Assembly: GCA_902495005.1 (NCBI GenBank)
Contig: CABUVL010000001.1
Location: 62,001-126,000, forward strand
Origin: an uncultured Verrucomicrobiota bacterium
GTDB taxonomy: Bacteria; Verrucomicrobiota; Verrucomicrobiia; Opitutales; UBA9783
Direction of reading: 5' to 3'
Length of the DNA stretch: 64,000 nt
The notes below the pieces were generated by a model. The model saw nothing but the letters and a program-made list of their open reading frames with translations, ran no database searches and had not been told where the DNA came from. Within the stretch, counting starts at the first letter, position 1. The number at the start of each line of letters is the position of its first letter. Shown piece after piece: positions 44,302 to 53,850 of the stretch. The translations under genes were made by a program, and so were the position numbers.

Positions 44302-45513
44302 TTAATTTCTATCAGTTTCTTTCCGTATGCCTTTTAAATGATACTCTATGTAATACATTAAAATGTACATATGGACAAAATACGGATAAAACCCTGTCGC
44401 AAATGTATTTAGGAATAAAAGGCCTAGGTAACTAAATAGCAAAAAGATATACAAATTTTTAGCTTTTTGCTTCTTCCAAAGCCATAGAAGATAAAGAAAA
44501 GGCGTATACCATAAAAATAAACCTACAATTCCACTGGATAAAAGTAAATCTAAACTTACATTATGTGTATAATCAACTATAGGATTTCCATGCCCTAGCC
44601 CAGTTATTAGATGATGACTGCTTGCTTGGATGAGAGGAAGGTAGCTCTTATTTAAAGCTATACGGTCTTGAAACAACGAATTTCTGTAACTGTGAAAAGA
44701 GTTTACTTTCCATACGAGCGCTAAGACTAAGACAATGATTAATAATGGTAAGAATCTTTTATTGTTATTTTTAATACAATTAATTGATGATGAAAATATA
44801 AAAACAACCATGGAAAACAAACCCATAAACAAACCTGAGCGTTTTTCTTGAAAACTAAATGCTAATACACATAAAACTAGTAAAAGTGCTAGTAGTGCTA
44901 AGGAATATCGATGGAAATCTTTTTGGAAGCTTTTGCCTCTTGCTAATAATATGTAACTGATGAAGCATAAAGCGATTGGGTATTTCGTTTGAATAGTATA
45001 AGAAAAAGGTGAAACCATTCTTCCATTAATGTCTAGCGTGAATTTTTGTAACTGAGGGTATAACATGAACAAAATTCCTATTAATCCCATAATCCAACAA
45101 AAGCTTACTAAGCTTTTAATTAGCGTATCTTTATCGTTTATGGATAAGCACAAGTTACAACTTACGAGTATGAAAAAAAATATACATAATCGTCCTATAG
45201 ACACAAGTGTATAACCGTCATGTAATTGTTGAGGATTCCTCAGAACATAAAAGAGCAGATTAATAAATAAGTAAACAACAAACGTGCCAAACATTAAGTT
45301 TAATTTGAAACTGCAATTTGATTTTAATGGTAAGTAATAAACTAGTAAAGATAAGAAAATTAAGGCACAGGAAATTAAAGTAAACAAAATTTTGGGAGGT
45401 AGATGGCTTGAAAAGATGCTAACACCGATAGACCCTGGCATTAAAACAAATATGCCAATAAACCACCCAAACAGACTTATTGTAATTTTATTTAAAATCT
45501 TATTCATTATCAT
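44302..45513 (-). CDS. O-antigen ligase/polymerase-like membrane protein
   Basis: About 403 residues with 10-12 hydrophobic segments and few charged loops. A THNVSLDLLLSSGIVGLFLW stretch (about 315-335) resembles the conserved H/N-containing loop of WaaL/Wzy proteins, and a large loop precedes it. These enzymes polymerise O-antigen repeats or ligate them to lipid A core. The gene is strongly AT-rich compared with its neighbours and lies in the minus direction inside a plus-strand polysaccharide island, between the two copies of the repeat. Polymerase versus ligase is undetermined. A GTG start at 45531 is also open. Confidence 0.7.
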   Translation of the reverse strand: MIMNKILNKITISLFGWFIGIFVLMPGSIGVSIFSSHLPPKILFTLISCALIFLSLLVYYLPLKSNCSFKLNLMFGTFVVYLFINLLFYVLRNPQQLHDGYTLVSIGRLCIFFFILVSCNLCLSINDKDTLIKSLVSFCWIMGLIGILFMLYPQLQKFTLDINGRMVSPFSYTIQTKYPIALCFISYILLARGKSFQKDFHRYSLALLALLLVLCVLAFSFQEKRSGLFMGLFSMVVFIFSSSINCIKNNNKRFLPLLIIVLVLALVWKVNSFHSYRNSLFQDRIALNKSYLPLIQASSHHLITGLGHGNPIVDYTHNVSLDLLLSSGIVGLFLWYTPFLYLLWLWKKQKAKNLYIFLLFSYLGLLFLNTFATGFYPYFVHMYILMYYIEYHLKGIRKETDRN

Positions 45514-45668
45514 TAAATATTTTCGTGTCACACAAGGTGTACTGTCAATATCAAACTTTGTAAAGTTGTTTCAATGTGATGAGGTGAATTATTGTTTTAT
45601 CCTGCATGTTGAGGCCGGACATAATAGATCTAATATGGTCTTGCAATGAAAGTAACCAATGTAAGAGT

Positions 45669-46396
45669 ATGTTGTCCATGTTGAATTGTGATGTAAAACA
45701 AGATGAACAAAACTGGTATCGAGCTAAAGCACGTAGAGGTTATCGTTCTTGGGATGAAATTTATCCGAGTTATTTGAAGCGACCTTATATCCAGTACCTA
45801 CAGTACATAAAAGATTCGGCATTAAAAGGACATCCTCGAATTTTAGAGCTTTGTTGTGGAATAGGTGAGTTCAGTTTCCAAATTGCAGACATGAATCCAG
45901 GTACTACGTTAGGAATTGATTTTTCCGCTAAAGTATAGACGTTTGCAAATGGGAATTAACACAGCATCCCAATCGAAATTTGGAATTTAGAGTGGATGAT
46001 GTCGAAACAATGGAATTCCCAGAAAATTCTTTTGATATAATTTGTATGTCAGGCAGCTTGTCGTACTTAAAATTAGAGGTTTTGTTGGATAAAGTAAGCC
46101 GTTGGTTAAAACCTGAAGGTTGTTTTATTGTGGTAGATACTTATGGATATAATCCTCTCTTTAATTTAAAACGAAGATTATAATTTGATTGTTAAACATA
46201 CCACTGCTCAAACCGTACGGGGGATTTCAAAAAAAGAAGCGATAATGAAAATTCAAAGCTGCTTTGAGACAACGGAAATAAAGTTTTACGGGATTTTCTC
46301 TTTCGTGGGCCCTTTGTTAAGTACTTACTGGGTGAAAAATTGACAGGTCGGTTGGTCGATAAGTTGGATGATTTATTCCCATTTTTTAAAAAATAA
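45669..46396 (+). pseudogene. SAM-dependent methyltransferase, broken by frameshifts
   Basis: A class I methyltransferase. The ILELCCGIGEFSFQ motif I (about residue 60 of the first frame) is followed by TTLGIDFSA. The frame then breaks near 45937, where a missing A restores AKSIDV. It continues with FRVDDVETMEFPENSFDIICM and LKPEGCFIVVDT, breaks again near 46180 and a third time near 46335. The final frame reads to GRLVDKLDDLFPFF and stops at 46396. Three lesions in an otherwise readable gene make it a recent pseudogene. The substrate is unknown; context suggests a sugar or lipid of the surface polysaccharide. Confidence 0.8.
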
Positions 46397-46400
46397 GCGT

Positions 46401-46505
46401 TTAAGTTTGTCATTTGTGGAAATTTGAAAAAATATACAGCTATGACAGATTTTTCAGAAGAGGCCGGACAAATTATTGAACGGTACAAGCGCAGGACACG
46501 TAAAG
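46401..46505 (+). repeat. 105-base direct repeat, copy 2
   Basis: Second copy of the repeat at 43921-44025; the central 80 bases are identical. It contains the start of the methyltransferase fragment below. Confidence 0.9.
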
Positions 46506-46897
46506 ATCAATCGAATTATTATAATTTGGCGAGTGCGAGTTGTGCGATTAGCCATTTCGAAAAAAACAGACGTCTTGTTGACATCTTGGCTAAAAATTTT
46601 GGATACGATTTTATAAATAAACAATATCTTGAAGTAGGGTGTGGAACGGGCACGAACTTGTGCAATTTGGTATCTTTGGGTGTAAATCCATCGAATTTGT
46701 ATGGAAATGATATCTTTGAGCCGAGTTTGAATACTGCACAAACTCGATTGCCGCAAACGGTTCATTTTCAAAAAGGGAATTTTTTAGATTGTAACTACGA
46801 TAATCAGCAATTTGATGTCGTATTGTTTTCAACCGTCTTGAGTTCCATTTTGGATCAAAACTTTCAAGTTGAATGCTTGAAGTATAGTTACAATTAA
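46424..46897 (+). pseudogene. SAM-dependent methyltransferase, 3' truncated
   Basis: 157 codons from a TTG (or 151 from the ATG at 46442). YLEVGCGTGTNLCNL (about 70-84) is motif I, NDIFEPSLNTAQ is the acidic loop and QQFDVVLFSTVLSSI (about 130) is motif IV. The usual helix-strand pair after motif IV is absent: the sequence diverges around 46860 and ends about 60-80 residues before a family member would. It is probably a broken gene joined to unrelated DNA. Also possible is a short but active enzyme. Confidence 0.65.
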
Positions 46898-46994
46898 GAC
46901 CATCTCGCAAAATATTAAAATTCCTAAGAATATTCTGAAAAAGATAAAAGCCCTTGGGTGCAAAAAAGAAATAAGAGGTAATAGGACGAACAAA

Positions 46995-47762
46995 ATGCTA
47001 AAACAGGGGAAAACAAAAAAACAGAATAAATATTTTCTAATAAAAAGGATAATGGATATAATTCTCTCAGGAGGAGCTATCATAGTTCTTTCCCCTGTTC
47101 TTTTGGTAATCTCTGTAGTAATAAAACTCGATTCCAAAGGCCCGGTTCTATTCAAACAGAAACGTGTTGGAAAAAATAAAAAATTATTTGAAATCTGGAA
47201 GTTCCGCTCGATGTATACGGAAACACCGAAGAATTTACCAACCCATATGCTCAATAACCCGAACGCTTACATAACAAAAGTTGGGAAGTTTTTAAGACGA
47301 ACCAGTTTTGACGAACTGCCACAGATTTTCAACATTTTTAGAGGGCAGATGTCAATCATCGGGCCTCGCCCGGCTTTGTGGAATCAAGATGATCTCGTGG
47401 CGGAGCGCGATAAATATGGTGCAAACGACATTACACCAGGACTTACCGGATGGGCGCAGATCAATGGTAGGGACGAACTAGAAATCCCCGTCAAAGCGAG
47501 ACTTGATGGAGAGTACGTGGAGAAGATGGGACTTTACATGGACCTGAAATGCTTCTTTGGTACCATCGGGAGCGTTTTAAGTTTTGACGGTATTGTGGAA
47601 GGCGGTACTGGGGAGATGCATAAGAAGGGTGAAGATACTGATGTTGTTGTAAGCTCTGAGAAAATAAAGAAAAAAATCCGTGCAGGAGTTATTGTTTTTT
47701 GTACGGCAGGAGCTGTTGTGGTTACTGCGATTGTAAGATTTATTGGAAAAAATTATGGGTAA
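46995..47762 (+). CDS. Undecaprenyl-phosphate sugar-1-phosphate transferase
   Basis: 255 residues of the bacterial sugar transferase (PF02397/WbaP-PglC) type. An N-terminal re-entrant helix (RIMDIILSGGAIIVLSPVL, about 18-36) is followed by KFRSMYTETP (about 73-82), DELPQIFNIFRGQMSIIGPRP (about 103-123) and PGLTGWAQINGRDELE. It starts LPS, O-antigen or capsule assembly by linking a sugar phosphate to undecaprenyl phosphate on the inner membrane. The C-terminal tail has an extra TM (about 228-250). The sequence style (EGGTGEMHKKGE) is that of Clostridia. Its stop overlaps the start of the next gene. Confidence 0.88.
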   Translation: MLKQGKTKKQNKYFLIKRIMDIILSGGAIIVLSPVLLVISVVIKLDSKGPVLFKQKRVGKNKKLFEIWKFRSMYTETPKNLPTHMLNNPNAYITKVGKFLRRTSFDELPQIFNIFRGQMSIIGPRPALWNQDDLVAERDKYGANDITPGLTGWAQINGRDELEIPVKARLDGEYVEKMGLYMDLKCFFGTIGSVLSFDGIVEGGTGEMHKKGEDTDVVVSSEKIKKKIRAGVIVFCTAGAVVVTAIVRFIGKNYG

Positions 47763-48886
47763 GAAGCATTCTGAAATTGATGTAGAAACAAAGGAATTAG
47801 CGTAAGATCATGTTGTAGGAAATGTAAGGGCAGTAAGAAGAGATGAACCTGGCAGTTTTCCGAAGAAAATTCTAATTACAGGAGCCGGCTCTTATATTGG
47901 CGAGTCCGTGAAAACATGGCTTTCGAAGGATCCTGATAAATATACAGTAGATACTCTAGACATGATCGGAGATTCATGGAAGAGTTTTAATTTTTACGGA
48001 TATGATGTCGTTTACCATGTAGCTGGGATTGCACATGCGGATGTAGAGAATGTCACGGAGCAACAGAAGCGGCTTTATTATAAGGTCAACACAGACCTTG
48101 CGGTTGAAGTCGCTGAAACAGCGAAAAAAGCCGGCGTGCATCAGTTTATCTTTATGTCTTCTATGCCTTGTGTATTCCGGCTGCAAAGAGAAGATGATTA
48201 CGTCAAGCACGGAACCTAATCCTCGGAATTTCTATGGAGATTCTAAGTGGCAAGCAGATAAGAAAATTAGAGCCATGGCCGATGTGAACTTTAAAGTTGT
48301 TGTCCTTCGTCCGCCGATGATTTACGGTAAAGGATGTAAGGGAAATTACCCGCTGTTAGCGAAGCTGGCGACAAAGCTTCCAGTTTTTCCGAAAGTCAAT
48401 AATAAGCGTTCTATGCTTCATATTGATAACCTTTGTCAATTTGTTAAGTTGTTGATTGATAATAAGGAATCTGGAATTTTCTTCCCTCAAAATGGCGAAT
48501 ACACAAACACATCTGAGATGGTAAAGATGATTGCCGCTGTGAAGGGACATTCAATCATCATGATCCCGTGGATGTCATTACTCATTAAATCGATTGAAAA
48601 AATACCAGGAAAAATCGGTAGTTTGGCAACGAAAGCTTTTGGAGATCTTGTATATGATATGAAAATGTCTGACTATAAGGAAGAATATAGGGTAAACAAC
48701 TTGAGAAGAAGTATTGAGTTGTCAGAAGGGAAATGGTACCGTAATCAGACACCTCAAATGAGGACAGAGTTCGAAACGCATCATATTTTAACACCCAAAG
48801 CTTTCAAGCTGGCTAGGCCGATTGGTTTTCAGGTGGAAGAGATTAAATACTGGCATTTGTTCGCCATTCCCGCTGCCTTTTTGTAG
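47755..48886 (+). pseudogene. NAD-dependent sugar epimerase, broken
   Basis: Starts at an ATG overlapping the sugar transferase stop. An in-frame TAA follows at 47803. The epimerase proper continues with KILITGAGSYIGESV (Rossmann motif), HVAGIAHADVE and QFIFMSSM. A frameshift occurs near 48166, then YGDSKWQADKK (the YxxxK type) and VLRPPMIYGKG. The last about 50 codons, after RSIELSEG, where relatives end, look foreign. It would have been a UDP-sugar epimerase of the Clostridia type, matching the neighbouring sugar transferase. Confidence 0.8.
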
Positions 48887-49389
48887 AAATACCGTTTTTA
48901 TTTAAGCCTCTCTATTGTATGGGTAATTTAATTAGACCGTTGCTTAATGAAAATTCCTGGGCTACAAAAACCAGCTTGGCAATTTACATTTGTTTTAAGA
49001 AAGTAGGTCTCCCTTTCTGTAATTAATTTTTTTGATTATAAGGAGATTAAATGAATATGGTCTAGTGCATTAGAACTTAATAATTAGATGGGCCCTAGGG
49101 GATTAAGTTCGATTGCTGATTTTTTACTTTACTTATTGTTTAATAATTAACAAATTAAATAGAGTTTTAATTTGAACATGTGTCAATCGGCTAGGGATTA
49201 AGAGCTTCATATCTATAAAAATTCAATGTAAGTTCCTCATTGCCGAAGTGTAAAATTTGACTCACGTGGGCAGTAGGGCCGCAATAAATTGCTTAATGAT
49301 GTAGTTTGTTATTCAAGCACGTTGCTAATGTTTGGGTAGATTTGTAAATAATAACTTAGTGAGATTGCTTAGAGTGGATAGATTGGACT
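48887..49389. other. AT-rich gene-free stretch
   Basis: About 500 bases with no gene, hairpin or repeat that I can support. Confidence 0.4.
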
Positions 49390-49473
49390 TGGTGCTGAAA
49401 GGGGGACTTGAACCCCCACGCCTTGCGGCACATGAACCTGAATCATGCGTGTCTGCCATTCCACCACTTCAGC
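49390..49473 (-). tRNA. tRNA-Leu (anticodon CAG)
   Basis: 84 nt with encoded CCA. The acceptor stem pairs GCTGAAG with CTTTCAG with one G-T pair. D arm, anticodon stem CATGA/TCATG, loop TTCAGGT (CAG at 34-36), a class II variable arm (TGCCGCAAGGCG region) and a T arm GGGGG TTCAAGT CCCCC are all visible. Confidence 0.95.
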
Positions 49474-49493
49474 TTGAAAGGAATTCAAAAAAA

Positions 49494-49569
49494 TGGTGGA
49501 GTTGATCGGATTCGAACCGACGACCCTCACAATGCCATTGTGATGCTCTTCCAACTGAGCTACAACCCC
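49494..49569 (-). tRNA. tRNA-Ala (anticodon GGC)
   Basis: 76 nt with encoded CCA. Acceptor GGGGTTG/CAACTCC, D arm GCTCAGTTGGAAGAGC, anticodon stem TCACA/TGTGA with loop ATGGCAT (GGC), T arm GTCGG TTCGAAT CCGAT. Upstream of tRNA-Leu in the same transcript direction. Confidence 0.95.
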
Positions 49570-50076
49570 ATATGCTTACAAAATAAGGCAATATTAAAAA
49601 GTCCATCGGGTCAAGTTTTTTTACGGATGAAATGCTGAATAAGTGCTAAGATAATAACCTTAGGCATTGTAGGCTATCATTCAATTGTTAATACGTTAGT
49701 TTGAACGCATGCGCGAGGTGAAAAATTATTTCGAATCTGCCGGCGTGCATTGTTGTATGATATTGATTATCAATTGAATAAAGAAGAAGGTCGCTGCAGA
49801 GGCTTAAGAGAAATCGCTATGGGTCAGTGGCATGAGTAATCGAAGTTTTTTGGCGTCGTAAAGACGCAGGTAATTGTGGTTACAGAGATGGAAAAAATTA
49901 GGAACGGGCCACAATAGATTTTTTACTTAAAGAACAGGCCTAAGCGTTTGCTAAAATTGATTAAAAAACTTTTAAGGGGAAGCAGAATGTTTTTTAGTTT
50001 TTTATTTACCTGGCTCGAAGTTCTTTACTGCAGGAGCCAGGTTTGTAAAAAAGTTCTTGCCGGCTGCTCGAGATTC
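49570..50076. other. Gene-free stretch with a hairpin
   Basis: About 500 bases. A 9-bp inverted repeat, ACCTGGCTC (50008-50016) and GAGCCAGGT (50034-50042), has a 17-base loop. It has no T run, so I would not call it a terminator. No gene is seen. Confidence 0.4.
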
Positions 50077-50775
50077 CTAATTATTCGTTGGGAATATCGA
50101 GATAAGATTCGTATATACTGTTTCTAAGCTGGTCGTTTCACCCAAATTTCTTCTTTCAGTGGGGGGTACATTGAGGCAGACATTTGAGAAGGAATGCCGC
50201 TTGTGTAAGATATTTTCTTGGGCTAATACTTTATCAAGAGTATAATAACGTATGCCTATATTGCCGTCGACACTTACCGTCAGTTGCTCAATGACAAATG
50301 CTTTTGACAGCCATTTTGGACTTGCCTCTTTGGTGACGGTGTTAGGCGATTTATTTTTAAAATAATTGGCTACAAATTGTTGCAAGTTATTTTTTTCGCC
50401 TTCATTTACACTGAGAAAACTACGAATTTTCCAAGTCATTTGATCGATAAGCACCGTTTTTTGGAAAAATTGGAGTAAGGAGAAATGGCATGAAATCTCA
50501 TCTAGTTTTATCCAATCAGAGGATCTAAAGTCCTTTGAATTATTCAGTATAATATCCTTAAATTCGACATCTCCCTTCATGAGATTGACGTTGCAGGAAC
50601 CCACCTGACAAAAGAACCCAGTTTTATAATAAATCCAATGATGGATGGCGCTCGGCAGCCAAAAATTGACGGTGCAAAGTCCTACAATGATCCAAATGGG
50701 CAACGACAAAAGCAGTCCCGTGAATAAAGACCACAAGCCTCTGAATGGCAACAACAATAAATTTATTACGAACAT
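50077..50775 (-). CDS. AsmA-like membrane-anchored protein
   Basis: 232 residues. N-terminal TM (about 18-40), then GSCNVNLMKGDVEFKDIILNN (about 57-77) and the DEISCHFSLLQFF segment. This is the typical opening of AsmA/DUF748-like proteins, in which a TM is followed by repeating beta strands of the form K...GxVxIKDFxLxNPxGF. Such proteins bridge the periplasm and influence outer-membrane lipid traffic. It is shorter than most and may be a minimal version. It stands alone, divergent from fliD. Confidence 0.55.
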   Translation of the reverse strand: MFVINLLLLPFRGLWSLFTGLLLSLPIWIIVGLCTVNFWLPSAIHHWIYYKTGFFCQVGSCNVNLMKGDVEFKDIILNNSKDFRSSDWIKLDEISCHFSLLQFFQKTVLIDQMTWKIRSFLSVNEGEKNNLQQFVANYFKNKSPNTVTKEASPKWLSKAFVIEQLTVSVDGNIGIRYYTLDKVLAQENILHKRHSFSNVCLNVPPTERRNLGETTSLETVYTNLISIFPTNN

Positions 50776-50884
50776 ACTAAAGGGATTATGAGGCTAATTG
50801 GGAGTAAACACAAGTGTTTTTTGCCTAAAAATCTAACGACTGATGTTTAAAGGGGCATTTAAGATGCTTACCTATTCATAAATC

Positions 50885-52549
50885 ATGTCCATATCAACAA
50901 ACAACCTTGACGTAACTGCCTTCGTGCAGGATGCCACCAAAAGTGCAAGGGCCGCTCTCGCCCAATTACAAAAAAATAAGACGCGTATTGATACGAAACT
51001 TCAAGAGCTTAATACATTTAAATCGCACCTTGAAAGCTTAAGTAATTCTGTATTGGGGCTTGGCAAACAGCAGGCTCTGCAAGCACGTTCCGTCCAGATG
51101 AAGGAAGAGGCGACGTGTGCGCAAGTCTCCGTTGCGGCAGGCACGCCACTTGGGCATTACCAGCTGAATGTCAGCCAATTGGCGAGCAGTTCTCTTTTGT
51201 TGGGAGGTGATGGTATTTATGCGGGGCAATTGAGTTCCAGTCAGGCTGTGAATGAGGTTGCGTTGAGTGACTTGGAACTGGGAGGGACGCTCAAGGAAGG
51301 CTTTTTTACCGTTAATGGGCATCGAATTACGGTCGAATTGTCGAACAGCCTTGGCAAGGTTTTACAAGACATTGAGCAGGCGACCGGCGTCCAGGCCAGC
51401 TACGATACGACGCAAAAGCAAGTGTCGTTGCAGCAGGCGACCGGCGTCATCTATCTGGGGACCGCGGCCGATACCAGTAATTTTTTAAATGTATTTCAGC
51501 TTTATTGTAATAATAGCAACAACGTTCAATCATTGCGGGCGGTTGAATCACTGTCGTTAACGCAAGCTTTAGGAGAGATTGCTTTTTCGAAAACCTTGAC
51601 GTCGGCGGGCACATTTTCGTTAAACGGGTACGAATTTTCCTACCGGGCTGATGATACCCTCGCCGGAATATTTGAGCAAGTTAACAGTTCTTCTGCGGGT
51701 GTTATCATGCAATATAATCCGACGGAACAACGCTGCAGTGTTTATAATAAAAGTACGGGCTCATTGGCCATTCAGCTCAATGATGTTGATGGGAATTTGA
51801 TGGATGTTTTGGGTCTAAGTACCGATAATTCGAGTTTAAGTTTGGGGAAAAATGCCCAGTACAGTCTGAACGACGGTTCTACGCTCACAAGTACGTCCAA
51901 CCAGGTGCAAGCCGATTCGCATTCCATTCAGGGGCTTGAGCTGCAATTAACAGAAGAAGGCAGCTGTAATTTCGAGGTCGAATCCGATATCAGCCCAATA
52001 AAGTCGGCTATCGAGACGTTTGTTCAATCGTACAATACCGTGTCTAAGTATTTAAAGGAAAAAACGTACGTTAATGTTCAAACGCATCAACAGGGTGTTT
52101 TTTACAACGACAGCAGCATCAAATTTTTTATGAATGACTTGCATAAAATTATACTGGGTACTCAGTCGAAGGATGCGCAAAACTATTATCAAAATTTAAC
52201 GAAGATGGGCATTAGTTTTGATGCCAACCAAGCCCTTCAACTCGATGCAACGAAATTAGAGGACGCGATTGAAAAGCGTCCAGAAGAAATATCGGCCCTG
52301 TTCAGTCGTGAGTCCAACAGCTTTGTAGAGGTATTAAATGATTTTGTCAAAAGCTATGCCAAGTCGTCTATTGGTAGCATTCAATCCACTTGTAATCAAC
52401 AAAAGAACACCATTGCTCAAAATATAACACGCAAGGAACAGCAATTAAACCTTTTGAAAAAGAAAGTGGAAGAATCATTTTATCGCATGCAACAGGTCCA
52501 GTTTCAAGCGGCCAATCAAATGCAATATTTGTCAAGTCAATTTAAATAA
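50885..52549 (+). CDS. fliD: Flagellar hook-associated protein 2 (filament cap) FliD
   Basis: 554 residues. An N-terminal D0 coiled coil (about 1-60, TTN..DVTAFVQDATKS and LQKNKTRIDTKLQEL), central FliD repeats and a C-terminal D0 coiled coil (about 505-554). SLQQATGVIYLG and QYNPTEQRCSV (about 275) fit the FliD_N/FliD_C layout, and the IVPALxxG-type motif is not conserved. FliD caps the growing filament and promotes flagellin assembly. It is isolated: no fliS, fliC or other flagellar genes adjoin it in this window. No lesion is seen. Confidence 0.85.
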   Translation: MSISTNNLDVTAFVQDATKSARAALAQLQKNKTRIDTKLQELNTFKSHLESLSNSVLGLGKQQALQARSVQMKEEATCAQVSVAAGTPLGHYQLNVSQLASSSLLLGGDGIYAGQLSSSQAVNEVALSDLELGGTLKEGFFTVNGHRITVELSNSLGKVLQDIEQATGVQASYDTTQKQVSLQQATGVIYLGTAADTSNFLNVFQLYCNNSNNVQSLRAVESLSLTQALGEIAFSKTLTSAGTFSLNGYEFSYRADDTLAGIFEQVNSSSAGVIMQYNPTEQRCSVYNKSTGSLAIQLNDVDGNLMDVLGLSTDNSSLSLGKNAQYSLNDGSTLTSTSNQVQADSHSIQGLELQLTEEGSCNFEVESDISPIKSAIETFVQSYNTVSKYLKEKTYVNVQTHQQGVFYNDSSIKFFMNDLHKIILGTQSKDAQNYYQNLTKMGISFDANQALQLDATKLEDAIEKRPEEISALFSRESNSFVEVLNDFVKSYAKSSIGSIQSTCNQQKNTIAQNITRKEQQLNLLKKKVEESFYRMQQVQFQAANQMQYLSSQFK

Positions 52550-53018
52550 GCCTCATAAGCTTCATTAGGTGTAAGTAGGTCCGTGATCGCAGGAATGTGC
52601 CTCGTATCCTTGCGAAAAGTTATATCCATAATGGCTTGATGGGTAAACAAGAGGTTGAATGTGGTGGAGTACTGTAATGAATGAACTGTGAGCGGCTTGA
52701 AATCGCTCGGCTTGTCACCTTCGTCATTGGTTTGACGCGGCTTTTGTCCCAATGAGACTGTTTCGAATTGTATAAGTCGGCCCTTCAATTAGGCAGAACT
52801 TTATTACGCGGTCCGTTGTGATTGCCTGTGCGCGGTGAGGAACGATAAATGCGCGTAAGGTCTAGTTGTGTCTCCTTTTTATTTACCTGACGAAGCTTGA
52901 AAATACGTCGAAGTGACTTCATCTGGGGAAACACGAAGCTTAATTAACTAAAAATAATTTTTTGTAAGTGAAGCGCTTAATGGGCTTTGTACCTCTGTAA
53001 AGTTGACATGCGGCATCG
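52550..53018. other. Intergenic stretch after fliD
   Basis: About 470 bases. A minus-strand frame (52537-52788) overlaps the fliD end and I recognise no family in it. Nothing else. Confidence 0.35.
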
Positions 53019-53765
53019 CTATTTCGTGCGATAATGATCCAGGACTTGTTGCTGCAGGGTTTGAATTTGTACAATACCGGATTGGGCCAATTGAATTAAC
53101 GCGTTCAATTGGTCTTGCGAAAATGTTTGTCGTTCTGCCGTACCTTGAATTTCGACTAACTTGCCGTTTCCGCTCATGACAACGTTGAAATCTACGTCGG
53201 CGTTACTGTCTTCCTCGTAATCTAAATCTAGCAATGCTGTCCCGTCAGAGAGCCCCACGCTGATAGCCGCCACACTGTCTGTGAAGGGATTACGTTTCAA
53301 CTTGCCGTCCGCCAGTAGCCGTTGTATCGCAAATTGGGCGGCTACATAAGCCCCAGAAATAGAGGCCGTACGTGTTCCTCCATCTGCCTGTAATACGTCG
53401 CAATCAATCCACAAGGTATAACCCTCCAGCGCGGTCAAATCCATCACGGCCCGCAAAGAACGCCCGATTAAGCGTTGAATTTCGACGCTTCTGGCATCTC
53501 GTTTGTTGGCACTGCATTCGCGCATTTTACGTTCTGCAGTTGCGTAAGGCAACATGGCGTACTCGGCACTCACCCAACCTTGATGCAACAGCTGTTGTTT
53601 TTTCATCCAAGCGGGGGTTTTTGATTCAAAGCTTGCCGCGCAAATGACTTTTGTATCCCCCATTTCGATTAATACCGACCCCGTCGCATTGGCGGCGATG
53701 TTGGGGGTGAATGAACAGGGCCTGAGTGCATTGGCTGAGCGCGTGATACGAGTAAACATGCCCAT
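53019..53765 (-). CDS. rph: Ribonuclease PH
   Basis: 248 residues, length normal. It trims the 3' ends of tRNA precursors phosphorolytically. Seen: GSVLIEMGDTKVICAASFE (about 29-47), the conserved GWVSAEYAMLPYAT segment (about 64-77), QRLIGRSLRAVMDL (about 97) and DCDVLQADGGTRTASISGAYVA (about 121-142) with the phosphate-binding region. The SVGLSDGTALLDLDYEEDSNADVDFNVVM part contains metal-binding Asp residues. An alternative start two codons inside is possible. No neighbours of related function. Confidence 0.96.
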   Translation of the reverse strand: MGMFTRITRSANALRPCSFTPNIAANATGSVLIEMGDTKVICAASFESKTPAWMKKQQLLHQGWVSAEYAMLPYATAERKMRECSANKRDARSVEIQRLIGRSLRAVMDLTALEGYTLWIDCDVLQADGGTRTASISGAYVAAQFAIQRLLADGKLKRNPFTDSVAAISVGLSDGTALLDLDYEEDSNADVDFNVVMSGNGKLVEIQGTAERQTFSQDQLNALIQLAQSGIVQIQTLQQQVLDHYRTK

Positions 53766-53850
53766 GCATTATTGTGACAAAAAAAGCGATGACAAGATTT
53801 TTGTCTGACAACTTGACTACACTTAACAAGTTAAATAAGATGCTCATGTC

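Noticed and set aside
50008..50042. Inverted repeat as a terminator for the AsmA-like gene
   Set aside because: It lacks a T run in either direction and has a 17-base loop.
52537..52788. 83-codon minus-strand frame, tested as Phd/YefM-type antitoxin
   Set aside because: The end overlaps fliD and the sequence lacks the antitoxin core; no toxin nearby.
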